From Panonychus citri (Eukaryota; Arthropoda; Arachnida; Trombidiformes; Tetranychidae): a stretch of 64,000 nt of DNA. The translations under genes were made by a program, and so were the position numbers. Where the stretch lies: positions 434,001 to 498,000 of the forward strand of contig NW_026515497.1 in NCBI RefSeq assembly GCF_014898815.1, given 5' to 3'. The notes under the pieces are model-generated. The model saw nothing but the letters and a program-made list of their open reading frames with translations. It was not told where the DNA came from and did no database searches. Shown one piece after another: positions 23,384 to 34,809 of the stretch; within the stretch, counting starts at the first letter, position 1, and the number at the start of each line of letters is the position of its first letter.

Positions 23384-23989
23384 ATGTATTTTAAATCAAT
23401 TTACCTTTACTGTTTCTTGTTATTAACTTTAATTGTGATGAATACAACAACGGATGAAACAGTTAATTTAACCAAATTGATTAACCATTGGAATCGTAAT
23501 CAATTGAGATCAAATAACAAACATCATCAAGAAAAAATCAATTATAACCAAAGTGATTTCAAAGGTTCACCGATCATAATATCAACAACAATTAACAATT
23601 TAACAAAACAATTTGATTATACCAACAATCAAGTGGCTTCATCGTTAAACAATAACAATCAACATCATTATCAAGATAATGAAGCTTTGATTAAAGCATT
23701 TCTTGATTTATTGTTGGCTTATCGGATTAACAGATTACCAAATTTACAAGATACACAAGTAATTGAAGGAGCTGCAAATGGTTTTAGAAAGTGGATCAAA
23801 CAATTAAACGATTACATTGATTCAAATCCTGATCTAATTATCTTTGGATCACCGATAAATAATACAACCGTTTTGGGTGAAACCCGGAGGCTATTTAATG
23901 ATTGGGTTAAAATGAGAGGTCAATCAATGAGCGATTGGTGGACAACGATAACCAAATATTCAACTACACCCAATCCAATTAAAGGTTAA
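23384..23989 (+). CDS. Predicted secreted protein, unrecognised family
   Basis: A 201-residue frame starting at a clear ATG. Residues 1-20 (Tyr/Phe/Leu-rich core CFLLLTLIV) look like a signal peptide. The mature part has no cysteine, an Asn/His-rich segment (about 45-105) and several N-glycosylation sequons (for example NLT, NQS, NNTT). It ends in a Trp-rich predicted helical region (NGFRKWIKQLNDYI; RRLFNDWVKMRGQSMSDWWT). Codon use matches the neighbouring genes. It is probably an extracellular, lineage-specific protein; it could also be a last exon of a gene with an upstream exon, because a splice acceptor precedes the ATG. No function is claimed. Confidence 0.65.
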   Translation: MYFKSIYLYCFLLLTLIVMNTTTDETVNLTKLINHWNRNQLRSNNKHHQEKINYNQSDFKGSPIIISTTINNLTKQFDYTNNQVASSLNNNNQHHYQDNEALIKAFLDLLLAYRINRLPNLQDTQVIEGAANGFRKWIKQLNDYIDSNPDLIIFGSPINNTTVLGETRRLFNDWVKMRGQSMSDWWTTITKYSTTPNPIKG

Positions 23990-24469
23990 TTGTAATCATA
24001 ATTATCATTTGTAAAATGTTTATTATGTTTATCACAATTGAAAACTTATTAGTCTAAGTTTTTGTTATTACATGAGCTGCGACTGATTTGATTGAATCCA
24101 TGGAGTTTCATGAATTCAATGTTTCAATCAGATTATTATTTTTATGATGGATTATTGGAATCCCAATGATTGGATCTTATGGAAATTCATTAAATCAAAT
24201 TCATTTACATTTACGAACTTGTTTTCTCAAATTTGAAGCCATCTATTGGTTAGAACTTTGTTGTTGGTAGATTTAAGAATCATGATCGCTGAGATTATTG
24301 AGAATAGAAGTTGTAAATTATTGTACCAATTTTAACAAAGTGATTTATGTTGAAAGAGTTAATGAGTGTTTAAGATCACTATTTGATCGATAAAAAAAAT
24401 GTTTCGAAAAGAAAGTGAATGTGTTTTATGTGTTTGTGTGTTTGATGGCAGAGAATTTGTTTCTTTGTT
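23990..24469. other. Convergent intergenic region, no gene seen
   Basis: Separates the orphan secreted gene (+) from the 3' end of Mad (-). Expected to hold two 3' UTRs; nothing else recognised. Confidence 0.5.
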
Positions 24470-26299
24470 TTAAGAGACTGATGATATATGGCCGATCGGT
24501 GGTTTAAGTTGAGTGAGTACTTGATCGAGCCATTGGAGAGGTCCAATCAGGTGAATTTCGGTCCAACAAGGAGTTGAAGTTACATCTTGACGATGATATT
24601 CAGCTCCCCAACCTTTGACAAAACTCATTCTTATTGTACACATTTTGGTTAATTCGTAGACAGCTTCATATCCATTGTGAACATCTCTGTATAAAAGTGA
24701 TGCAAATATCGAGTTACTGAAAACTTTGAGACAACATCCTGGCGGGATTTTGCAAACTGTTGCTGGATGGAAATTATTAGCATGGTTACAATTACGACTT
24801 TGGACAAAAATTGGTGAATCGCTTTGACATTCGGCATAAACTTCACCATTGTAATAATATAATCGAACACCTATAAAATAAATAAATAAGAGAAAGAAAA
24901 ACAAAAACAAAAAGAAAAACAAATTAGCAAAGTAATAAAAAGAATCAACTATGATTCAAGATTAAGTACCTTTTCCAATGTGACGTCGAGTTTGTTCAAT
25001 TGTTGAATTACGATTAACATTAGATAAAGATCCTAAACAGAATCTATTTGGTGAAGATGGATTAGTGAAACCATCGATAATTATATTATTATCTGAACCC
25101 TGAAATGCCTCACCAACTCGAGTATTTAATTCATAATAAAAAATTTTACACCAATTATCAGGTTCTTGATATTGTATTGGTATTGAATCAATGGGCATAT
25201 CTGAAGTATCCATTTGATTGGCATCATTTTGATTACGATTTTCATCTTGTGAACTATAACCTGGTGGTGGTGTTTCAGCCATAGGTAAATGAGGTGAACT
25301 GGGTCCATAAGGACTTGACATATTTGAGACCAGAGAGGAAGGGCTTAAAGTGAGAGAATTTTGAAGATTTAAAGGATCAAGAGAGGAAAAATCATTATCA
25401 CTATAAATTGGTGAATTATTATTAATGTTATTTGAGGACATTGAAGGTAATCCACATGGAGCACTTTGTCTGGCTGGAGGTAAACCCATAGGTAAATGAT
25501 GTTGAGCTTGTGGTGCAAGTTGATGTGCAGGTTGTTGTTGTTGTTGCTGCTGCTGATGATGAGGTTGTTGATGTTGTTGTTGTTGAAGATGAAGGGGAGC
25601 CTGATAAACAGATTGTTGGTGAGATGCTCCTCCACTAGGTAAACTGGATGATATAGATGAAGGACTAATAGGTGATGAAACAAATGGATTTGGATTACCT
25701 CTTTCAATAGTACCACAATTATTACTTGAACTATTCAGAGGATTACCTAGGATAGAATTATCAAGATTATTGTTATCATTATTGTTAAGAATATTATTGT
25801 TGTTAAAATTGTTGTTGTTATTTAAGGAAGATGGTGGCAATTGACCAGGAGGAAATTCACTTCGTCGAGGAACCAAAACAGGGGGCAGGGTAACAGGCGT
25901 TTCAATCCTTTTATAGTGATATGGATTAACACAAACATCTTTCTGTTTAGCTGAGAAAGGAAATTCACAAATTTCAAGTGGTTTCAATTCATGGTGAGAT
26001 TGAAGATCAGGCCATCGCCATACACGACAATATATTACATGAGGTAATCCTTTACGATGTGATACTTGTAGACGCCCATCAAGTGACCGAGGAATTGTAA
26101 CACATTTTGAAGGTTGACCTGGAAAATTAAGAGCTTTTTGTAATTCTTCAATGGCACCTTTTTTCTTTTTCAATTTTTTAAACAATGAGTCAATCGCTTT
26201 ACTGGCCCATTTATCATCTTCATCACATTGTTTCCAACTAAGAAATTTTTTCACCGTAGGACTTGTAGAGAAACTAAAAAGATTGTTAAAAGAGGACAT
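24470..26299 (-). CDS. Mad: Receptor-regulated Smad of the BMP branch (Mad / Smad1/5/8)
   Basis: Transcription factor that is phosphorylated by BMP-type I receptors and moves with a co-Smad to the nucleus. Minus-strand exons 26299-24970 and 24870-24470 join in phase to 576 residues. The MH1 domain (about 1-130) has FFSFSTSP-like lead, GAIEELQKAL, SKCVTIPRSLDGRLQVSHRK (DNA-binding hairpin) and the zinc-site HxC region. The linker (about 145-375) is much longer than usual, rich in Asn, Gln, Ser and Pro, and holds PPPGY, the PY motif that binds Smurf-type WW domains. MH2 begins at DNWCKIFYYELNTRVGEAF, carries the L3 loop MSFVKGWGAEYHRQDVTSTP and ends in SSVS, the receptor phosphorylation motif. 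One MH2 stretch (ASLLYRDVHNGYEAVYEL) is less conserved than normal. The start is the first ATG before MH1. A YY1-type motif lies upstream. Confidence 0.95.
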
Positions 26300-26847
26300 A
26301 TTATGTAAAATGGAAAACAATAAAAAGAAGAGAAAAAATAAATGTAAAAAATGGTAACGATAATGAAGAGAATGGTGTTAAATTACTGGAGTAACAATTG
26401 TACTAAGAAGCAAAAAGAGAGGGAGAGACAGAGACAGAGAGAGAGAGAAAAAAATTAAAGGTGAAGAAAGAGATTGAAAAACGAGCAGAACTAAGTATCT
26501 AAGGGGGATTAATTAAAGGCAAAAAAGAGATGAGATGTTTAAGAGAATGGAAAGTGGAAGATATTTGCTGTGGAAGAAAAAACAATTGCATGTGATGTTT
26601 GCAGATAAGAAAATAAGATGGCGGAGGGAGATTTGTGTCACCTCGGAAACAAGCGAACTAAAGAAAACAAAAGGATAGAGAGAGAGAGGGAATAACAACA
26701 GAGATAATTGGATACAAAGAGAAACATAGAGATGGCAGGGCCATCTAGATGGGAGTATTTCCATAATCCGCCATATTTGAGTTTCTTCCTTCTGGTTGAT
26801 TGTTGTTAATTGTCATCATAATCCAATAATGATAATTGTCTAGATTT
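26300..26847. other. Mad 5' flank and BLOC1S3-like 3' flank
   Basis: About 550 bases with GA-rich stretches (26410-26475) and no coding frame I believe. It should contain the Mad promoter and 5' UTR and the 3' UTR of the BLOC1S3-like gene, which is transcribed in the same direction. Confidence 0.5.
26615..26624 (+). promoter_or_regulatory. YY1/Pho-type motif in the Mad upstream region
   Basis: AAGATGGCGG matches the consensus bound by YY1 in animals. It lies about 320 bases upstream of the Mad ATG and stands out from the AT-rich background. Motif evidence only. Confidence 0.45.
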
Positions 26848-27312
26848 TCAATCATCGGGTTGTCTTCGAGGTGATGATGCTGAAGATGATGGTAATAATG
26901 TTGATGATTGCAATAGTTTATTTGTGAACGGTGGGATTGCTGATGATGGTGATGATGATGATGATGAATCCAAACCATAAGAATCCAGAGTAATTTCAAC
27001 ATTTTTTAAATCTTTAGTTAATTTGGTTAATGTTCCTGAAACTTGTTGAACCATTTTCTGTGATTTAATTAATTGCTGAGAAAGTGAATTTATTTCTTTA
27101 GTCGCATTTAGATAAGGTTGACAGGATAATTTGATCAATTTATCTCGAAATATTTCATTTGTCTCCCTTAATTTATGATGTAACAGTGAATCATACATGG
27201 GATTAGTCGGATTAGTGGTGGTGTTGGTGGTGGAAATTGTTGGTGATGGTTCATGGTGATCAATTTCCTCTTCAGATTCAGGAGCTTCTCCCATAACCAC
27301 AATGGCCGACAT
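26848..27312 (-). CDS. Blos3: BLOC-1 subunit 3-like protein
   Basis: A 154-residue protein. The start MSAIVVMGEAPESEEEID matches the VVPGEA(T/S)E(T/S)DSE motif of BLOC1S3. The middle (about 44-105), LLHHKLRETNEIFRDKLIKL followed by LNATKEINSLSQQLIKSQ, is predicted coiled coil, like the family's LL..KL.E.N core. The C-terminus is Ser/Pro low complexity. BLOC-1 sorts cargo into lysosome-related organelles and works in endosomal traffic. Identification rests on two short motifs and coiled-coil position. It is divergent from fringe, with a 361-base shared upstream region. Confidence 0.75.
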   Translation of the reverse strand: MSAIVVMGEAPESEEEIDHHEPSPTISTTNTTTNPTNPMYDSLLHHKLRETNEIFRDKLIKLSCQPYLNATKEINSLSQQLIKSQKMVQQVSGTLTKLTKDLKNVEITLDSYGLDSSSSSSPSSAIPPFTNKLLQSSTLLPSSSASSPRRQPDD

Positions 27313-27490
27313 TTAAAAAGAATAACAATATAACAAGAAACAAAAGAGAGAGAAAGAGAAAAAACAAATCACAATTTAAATGAAACAATTAAAAGAAACG
27401 AAGAAATTAAATTGAAACAATTAATCAAGAAATTTATGTTTACACTTCCAAGAGAAAATGATTAACCAATCAAATGAAATGTTCGCGCAC

Positions 27491-27509
27491 ACCGATTGGT
27501 GGCGCTGCT
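27491..27509 (+). promoter_or_regulatory. CTCF-like core between the BLOC1S3-like gene and fringe
   Basis: CCGATTGGTGGCGCTGCTT contains the GGTGGCGCT core of animal CTCF sites; the 5' half is weaker than in the site at 4056-4074. It lies in the bidirectional promoter region of the two divergent genes. Confidence 0.45.
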
Positions 27510-27673
27510 TTATGTTCTTTTTGTAGAATTTTTCATTTTCTATTCTTTTCTCTTCATCGTTACTTCAATTCAAGTTTTTCTTTTTTTATTTATTGTTGTT
27601 TTTTTCTCTCTCTTTTCTTAATTGTGTTTATTTAATTTAAATTGTCTTTCAATGTCTTTAATTGTGGGTGAAA

Positions 27674-30600
27674 ATGTTACAATTTAAGATAATTAATCAA
27701 CTTTACTTTCTTTTAATTGTGTTAACTTATACTTCAAATTATGTCTATGGTAGGAGACGTTTGAAAGACATTTTCATAAGTGTTAAAACAACCCAATCAA
27801 ATCATCGGACTCGATTGAAAATTATTTTAGATACTTGGTTTAAACAATCAGCCGGTGTAACTTATTTTTTCACTGATTCCCCATCAGATGAACAATATTC
27901 TAAATTAATTGGTGATGCTGGTGGACATTTAATCAGGACCAATTGTTCAATTTCTCACCATAGGACTGCTTTATGTTGTAAAATGTCCGCTGAATTGGAA
28001 ACTTTTCTTACAACCAATAAAAAATGGTTCTGTCATTTTGATGATGATAATTATGTTCATGTGCCTAGTCTAGTTAAACATTTATCTAAATATTCACCAA
28101 ATAAGCCTTGGTATCTTGGTAAACCCTCGATACCCTCACCATTGGTTATAGTTGATCCAGAAAATCAGAGAGAAAATATTTCTTTCTGGTTTGCCACCGG
28201 AGGAGCTGGATTTTGTTTAAGTCGTACTTTAGCCAATAAGATGATACCCTATGCAAGTAATGGTTCCTTCATGGAAGTGGGTGAAAAAATTCGTTTACCT
28301 GATGATGTTACCATTGGCTATATAATTGAACATTTACTTGGAATTAATTTAACTGTTGTTGAACAATTTCATTCTCATCTGGAGCCAATGAAATTCATTA
28401 GGAAGGAAATTTTAAAAGATCAGGTAATTACGCCACGATTATTTATTCTTGGTCATTATTTTTTATTACCTCAAATCATCATCATCATCATCACCCGAGA
28501 ATCTCTCTCCCTCTCTTATTCGTGTGCTGAATTTTTCCTCTCTCTCTCGCTCAACTTTGATCATTTGCTCGCTGTTGATTTTTAATTGATACTCTCCAAC
28601 CTGTTCTCGTCTGATTAGTTACTAATGATTGGCATCTTGTTTATTCTCTTTTTTCCTCTCTCTCTCTCTCGCTTCATCTTAACCTTAATTTGTCTTCCTC
28701 TTTTTCTTTCTCTCTTCCATCTATCTTACCTTTATATCTCTCATTTAAATCAGAAAATATTTTGCCTCAAGTGACATTGAAGCAATTTACCTTTAAGAGA
28801 TATTGTAAAAAAGAGCGCAAAGTAGTTAAATCAATAAGATGGACGAACAACTTCAATCTTATATCATCTCAGGTTACACTTTTACAAACGAATCAGAAAA
28901 GAAAATCATTTTTTCTCTTTCTGACAGATATTATCCCTTCTTTATCTTCTCTCATCATCACCATCATCATCATTATTGAGACTTATCGCCAATACGTACC
29001 CCTGCCATTTTTATCTTTCCATCTTCATCTTTTTTTTCTTACTTGTTTGTTTGCTCTATCTGGTTTTCTGTTTTGTTACTTTTACTCTATTTTCTCTTTC
29101 TCTGTCTTAAAACTTTTCTTTTTCTCTGGTTATTTTAACGCGAAATTGGACATGGTAGAAAAAGGAAAATAGAATATGTCATTTTATGTTTATCTTTTCT
29201 AAAAAGTTGATTATCCATAAAAGAGAATCATTTTTCACACTAAGCCACTGTTTTGAAATATTTACCAATTTCTTAAAATACAATAGTTAATTACTGAATT
29301 AGTGATTAACTTTTTCCCGATTAATGGAAAAAATTCTTTTTCCTTAATTTCACCATATTCATTTTACAGTAATGCCAAACTACTTAAATTACATTATGAA
29401 AAAGATTAAATCATTAGTAAGATGAAGCATCCTAATCCACCGAGACTGTAATTGATAAACAATAACAATAACGAATCCATGATAACAACGATAAAGAGAT
29501 GAACATGGAAAAAAAAGGTCAACTTAAGTTAACTTTAGGTTAAAGTAACAATTGAATTTGATATAAATTGATTTATATTGAGAATTGAGATGATGATGAT
29601 GATGAGGTTATAACCATTGATGAAAATGATGAGAAAAGATGATAATAGTAATTCGAACAATAAATACTCACTTTCTTATTTTCTTTTCTTTTCCATTTTT
29701 ACCCTTCGATTGTAAACGTTAAAGAGTTTTTTTTTCTTCTCTTCTAAACGATGAATACATCTTCTTTTTCTTTTTTTTTCTTCAAGAAGAAGCAAAAGCA
29801 AAGAAAAGAATGTAAAGATGAAGTTGAAGTTGAAAAGGTCGATCTTCATCCTCATCATCCATAGTCAAGTCCAAAGATCATCTTCTCCAATTCTTTTTTT
29901 TCTATGTGTGTACCACTACTTTTGCTCCTGGATCACGCTCTCTAAGCCCAGGTCAAGGTTTTTGGTTTTTCTAAGGGCTATTTACCTTTTTTGTTCGTCC
30001 TCCTCCTCATCTTCATCTTCATCATCATCATTTCTCTTTGTGCTAATAGTTAACAGTCTTAAATATTCATCTGGAAAATAAAAAGAAATGAAAGATTATA
30101 ACCGTAGGGTACAAGTGAAGAAACTTGTAGACACGAAATACAACTTAAATCTCTCTACCTACCGAGAGCACAGTTTATGATTCTTTACGTTGTAATATCA
30201 TAAATTTGAACAAGAAGATGAAGAAAAATACATCATCTTTTCTCTCTCTCGCTCTCACTTATCTTTTAAATCTTGTTGTTGTTGATTATTGAAGATGATA
30301 ATCATGTTGCTATTGTGTAGAGCCTTAGATTAATTCTTACATCATTGTTAACTTTTCCATCCCAACACCAATATCTTATTTTTTGATTAGTTGTTATTTC
30401 CAACAAAACATATTACGTATTATCATTAGCATTTACATTCCCTATTGCTTTCTACTTGTGTTCCTTACTGATTTAACTATAATTCCCTATTCTGTCATTA
30501 CTTTTATCATCATCATAATCATCATCGCTAGAATCAGCAGTAGTTGAAACATTTTCATCATCATCTCTTTTTCTTATCTTACATACCTACTTGTTGATTG

Positions 30601-32865
30601 ATACTTTGAGTAATCTCAACAGCCTCTCCCTATGGATACTGCTGATGGTCATCATCATGTGTTATTATCTCTTTGGGTGGAGATACATTTTTAGCTTCCC
30701 TTTTTTTTATCTATCTGACCATCCATCTAATCACTCAAAACAATTTAATTGCTTTGAATTGACTATAGCTTTTGATTCATCAATTTGAAGTTTGATTTCT
30801 ATTTATCTATCTTTCTCTTCAGTTAAGTAGCAATAACATCAAACAAAATGATGATGATGATGAGGATGATGATGAGGATGTTAAACTCCATTTTTCATTC
30901 TCATCACTTTAGAAACCAGTTTGTTATATTTTTCTGAAACCAAGAAAAGAATCAATTCAATCAATACCTTTTTGACTGTTGATTGCACTTTTTCCACTTG
31001 CGTTGATTGTTGATCAGAAATAATGATGATTTTCGTTGACCATTATCTATCCTTTAGTTTATTTCTATTTCCTTCTATTTATTAATAGATAATAATTCAA
31101 GTCTGACTCATTTTGTCTATCCCATGAAAAGATTCAACTTATTCCCACCAAAATCTACAATTAATTTCCAGATCAGAGTTGATTATCAACAGAAAAACTG
31201 TAACAAAGTAACAATTAACAATAGAAAATGTTATTTTCCGGATTGATTGTAATTTTTGATAAAGTCAATCATAATTATGAGAATAAATAAATAAACTGTT
31301 CACGGTTAAAGCAGCTAATTGGTAAACAATTAATCGATTGCCATAGGAAAGGATATGCTGATAAACATCATCATCGGGGTGAACAAAATATTTTTTTTTC
31401 TCATAAGCAGAATTAGTTAATTGTTATTGTTGACAGTTTTTCTTTAAATATTTATGTCATTCCCTATGATGATGTTTATTATTACCAAATTGCTTCATTA
31501 GACAATTTCCTTGGGCTGTCAAGTATATTTAATTTCGTAACTTATTAGAATTTAATTTCTAGTAATTAAACTTCAATCGTCCATCTAATCTACCGTCATT
31601 AAGGTATAAATCTCTTTTAATCTTCTCAATTGAATGGTCGTTTTTTGTATCTTTTCTCGAGATTATCCCATCTATCAAGGTGACAGAGTGAGATAATATC
31701 ATTAGAGATGAACTGGTTTTAATTAATTTGAAATTCATCAAGTTAATCCAAACCAAATGTAAAAAAAAGATATCAAATCTTTGCATTGATTAAACAAGTT
31801 GAGTAAACTTTTCATGTTGATTTGGTTCCAAGTAAATTCATCAACAGAATCAATCACTACTTGTACCAGAGCTTCATCCAGGATATACCCTTATGCAGAT
31901 AATGATGAGAAAGTTAATGAAATTGAACCTATTCCTGCATGATTCATCTTAAATTAGATTGATTCTATTGAATTTCCGGCTTATATTGTTTAAACTTGAT
32001 TCCCATCATCATCGTCATCACCAACAATAGAACATGTTATTTTCTATTGATGATTTATCGATAAACAAAGTTATCAGTTCCAACGGTTTCCGGTTTCGTT
32101 TGAACATAGAGACATGAAACAACAGATTCCCAGGCTTTTGATGAAGAAGATGATGATGTTCATTTTTGGTGATAATAACAAATGAGCTGTGATATAAAGA
32201 TGATTATGATTCTGTCTTATTTTCAGTAACAATAACAAACATGTAATAATAATAATTATAATCTCTCAGGGGAGAAAACATTGAAAGCGAATTGATAAGG
32301 TTTGGTTATGATTGTAAATAGTTTTGTTGATGATTGACATCAGAAATCAAAATGATTGTTACAAATGTTACGATTGTTGTAATGAGACTTGTTTGATATT
32401 GTCAAAGTGTCATCACTGATGATAATCATCTCTATCAACAAACTTTTCATCATGAGTATAATAATGATCATAAAAGTTGATTCCCAAATTGCTATCATCA
32501 TCTTATCATGATGATTATTTCAATTGTTATTGGTATCACTCAATATATAATTGAAAACTATTCTAGTTGAGAAAATCTCTCTCTCTCTCCCTTTTTTTCT
32601 TTCTCCAATAAATTTTAATTATCGTCTTTTTCTTATTTCTTTGCAGATTACCTTTAGTTACTACGAGATGAACGTTGTTGATGTAAATAGTGTTAATGAT
32701 ACGATAGATAATTTAGAAGATCCAACAAGGTAAGAAAAATGAAGAAAAAAAAGAGGCAAAAAAGAAGAGGCAAAACTTAACTTTTCTCTCCTATTCTCTC
32801 TCTCTCTATCTCATGTACTTGTATTTAGATTTAAAGCTTTATACTGCCATCTTAATGGATGCTGA
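27674..32865 (+). CDS. fng: Fringe, O-fucose beta-1,3-N-acetylglucosaminyltransferase
   Basis: Golgi enzyme that extends O-fucose on Notch EGF repeats and so tunes Delta versus Serrate/Jagged signalling. Exons 27674-28423, 32647-32729 and 32829-32865 join in phase to 289 residues. Residues 5-25 are the signal anchor, followed by DIFISVKTT, TRLKIILDTWFKQS and TYFFTDS. WFCHFDDDNYVH at about 118-129 contains the DxD metal site (D123-D125). FWFATGGAGFCLSR, LPDDVTIGYIIE and FHSHLEPM follow. The last exons encode ITFSYYEMNVV...DPTR and FKALYCHLNG, the conserved C-terminal strand of the family, then Cys and stop. The N-terminus is shorter than in Drosophila and resembles the compact vertebrate form. 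The 4.2-kb intron is unusually long for this half of the window. Confidence 0.93.
28424..32646 (+). other. 4.2-kb intron of fringe
   Basis: T-rich sequence with (CT)n patches (28655-28672), several (ATC)n and (GATGA)n runs and GC-poor background. Open frames at 28690-29172 and 29818-30081 are Ser/Phe/Leu low complexity and lack domains. No other gene recognised. Confidence 0.6.
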
Positions 32866-33447
32866 TAATTGAATTTATGGCCAATTTGCCCTACGGTTAC
32901 TTCGTTTTTATTTTTCCTTCTTCTAATGTTTCTAATTGTTACCACAAGATGGAGCCCCTACTACGACTTTCGATCCACGTGTTTTTCATGTTTGATCGAT
33001 TATTTTAACCTATCGATCTTATAATTTTTTCTCCATCATTCATTTAACTAACATCGAGCTTATGATTGAAATCGATCTGAATACAATCGTTTCAATCTTT
33101 TAAAATAATCGATTTTGAGGCAATTTTTTACTGGAAAAAATCGATTTCAAATCTATGGGAATACATCGATTGTGAGCAATCGACTGTGATTAATCTGTCT
33201 TTGTTCTCCTCCCAACTCAGCTATTTGCGCCTCATGATAAATGTTAACAGTTTTTTTTTGTTTTCAATAGGTTTGAATTATTTTTTTTATAAATTTGTTT
33301 CTTTTCTCTCTACTCTACATCTTTTGTACTTCCTGTTGCTGATTTTGTGATACCTTGTTAAGTTTCATTACATTTGTACATGTTAAGCCCCTTCACATTC
33401 CCTTCTTTCTCTTAGTGAAATAGTAGAGAAAAAAAACAAGAAAAAGT
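32866..33447. promoter_or_regulatory. Upstream region of the chromodomain gene with six ATCGAT hexamers
   Basis: ATCGAT occurs at 32995, 33012, 33071, 33108, 33140 and 33165, six times in 176 bases. An E-box, CACGTG, lies at about 32976. ATCGAT is the core of the arthropod DREF/BEAF-type element (TATCGATA). The cluster ends about 280 bases before the ATG of the HP1-like gene and just after fringe, so it may be a promoter or a boundary. Confidence 0.45.
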
Positions 33448-33864
33448 ATGTCACCAGTAAAGAGACTGAGAAAATCAACCGTTCGAGATACTAAAGAGTA
33501 TACCGTCGAGAAAATAGTGGACAAAAGGATCAACAATGGTAAAGTTGAATACCTTTTAAAATGGCATGGATATGATGATCGTGATAATACTTGGGAACCA
33601 GTTGATAATTTAAGTTGTGACGCATTGATTGAAAATTACAAGCAACAGGAAAGAGCAGCCAAACCAGGACAATCCACCTCAAAAGAATCTACTACCAACT
33701 CTTCAAATGGTACAAAGAACGGTGTGAAATCTCGACGTGGACGTAAACCTGGGTCAGCTGCTAAATCACCAGCGCCATCAACACCACCACCACCAGCACC
33801 AGCTAAATCACCAGTTTCAACCAGTACCATGTCTACACGTTCTCTAAGAAAACGATTAAAATGA
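33448..33864 (+). CDS. HP1-like chromodomain protein without a chromoshadow domain
   Basis: A 138-residue nuclear protein with one chromodomain at about residues 17-68: EYTVEKIVDKRINNGKVEYL, then LKWHGYDDRDNTWEP and CDALIENYK. The aromatic cage residues expected for binding methylated histone H3 (Tyr, Trp, Tyr) are present. The closest pattern is the HP1 (H3K9me) type. The rest is a basic Ser/Pro/Ala tail with RRGRKPG (an AT-hook-like motif) and ends RSLRKRLK. HP1 proteins normally carry a C-terminal chromoshadow domain, which is absent here. A downstream acidic/Ser-rich stretch (about 34172-34243) might be an alternative last exon. The ATG is preceded by an A-rich context and a long pyrimidine-rich region. 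Confidence 0.85.
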   Translation: MSPVKRLRKSTVRDTKEYTVEKIVDKRINNGKVEYLLKWHGYDDRDNTWEPVDNLSCDALIENYKQQERAAKPGQSTSKESTTNSSNGTKNGVKSRRGRKPGSAAKSPAPSTPPPPAPAKSPVSTSTMSTRSLRKRLK

Positions 33865-34713
33865 GAGATGAGTATCACCAATGGTCAGTCGATGGTCATT
33901 GGGTAGAAAAGGGAAAGGAATTTGTTTACATTTCTACTCAATTCATTTTTGCCCCTTCGATAATCATAATTTTCTTACTTCAGCACCAACATTGTTACCT
34001 GATTTTCCATCATCATTACAAAGATGATTTTCCCGCTCTCCCACTCTCCCTCTATCTCTCCCTTTTCTTCTTCTTCTTCTTCTTCCTCTTCTTTCTCCCC
34101 TTCTCTCTATTTCTCTTTCTCTTTCTCTTTCTATCTTCTCATTTAAAGCTTTTATGGTGCGCATGTTACTCAGAAGATTCTAAAAATTCTGACTCTGAAT
34201 CTTCATTCAGTTCTCATGATGAATTGAAAACTAATGACCAGTAATAACAAAAAAAAATCTTAACACATAAAGTTTGATTACAAAAAAATAAAAATAATTT
34301 TTTTCTCTCAAATGTAAACAAAATTGTTTCAAAATTAATCAACTTTAACTTTATATACCAACCAATCAACAAATTTTATTAATTATTCAAACTTTACATT
34401 TGGTAAAAAGTTGAACGATTCAGTTGACCATGTAAATTGATTAACACAAACAATCAACTAACCAAGAAAAGAGATGAGTGTCAAGTTCAGTTGAAATTTT
34501 CAATTCGAAACGCAAATTAATTCAAAAAAAAAGAAAGTGTAACATGATAATTTTAATAGAATCCACTTGCCAATCATAATTTCCAGAACTTTTATTTTCC
34601 CTCCCATGAAAATAAATGATAATATTTAATAAAATTTCATTCCAAACGTGAAAGTATTGACCATAACATCAAAGTGTAATCTCCATCTCGATAAAATTGT
34701 GATTAAAGATTAA
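33865..34713. other. 3' flank of the chromodomain gene
   Basis: Contains a (TTC)n/(CT)n-rich stretch at 34030-34140 and an Asp/Ser/Glu-rich open stretch ending at a TAA at 34242-34244. I could not link that stretch to the chromodomain gene with certainty. The remainder is AT-rich without features. Confidence 0.5.
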
Positions 34714-34809
34714 ACTGGATTAGCGAGAATCCAATTGTGCTACCAAAGTGATTATTCAAGAATTGATCTTTCGTCCCTCGAAAAATATCAACTCGATACT
34801 CCGATTATC

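Noticed and set aside
28690..29172. 160-codon frame in the fringe intron
   Set aside because: Non-ATG start, Ser/Phe/Leu low complexity from T-rich DNA, no splice fit to fringe.
33861..34244. 127-codon frame after the chromodomain gene
   Set aside because: Starts at the overlapping stop region and is mostly CT-repeat translation; only its acidic end is mentioned as a possible exon.
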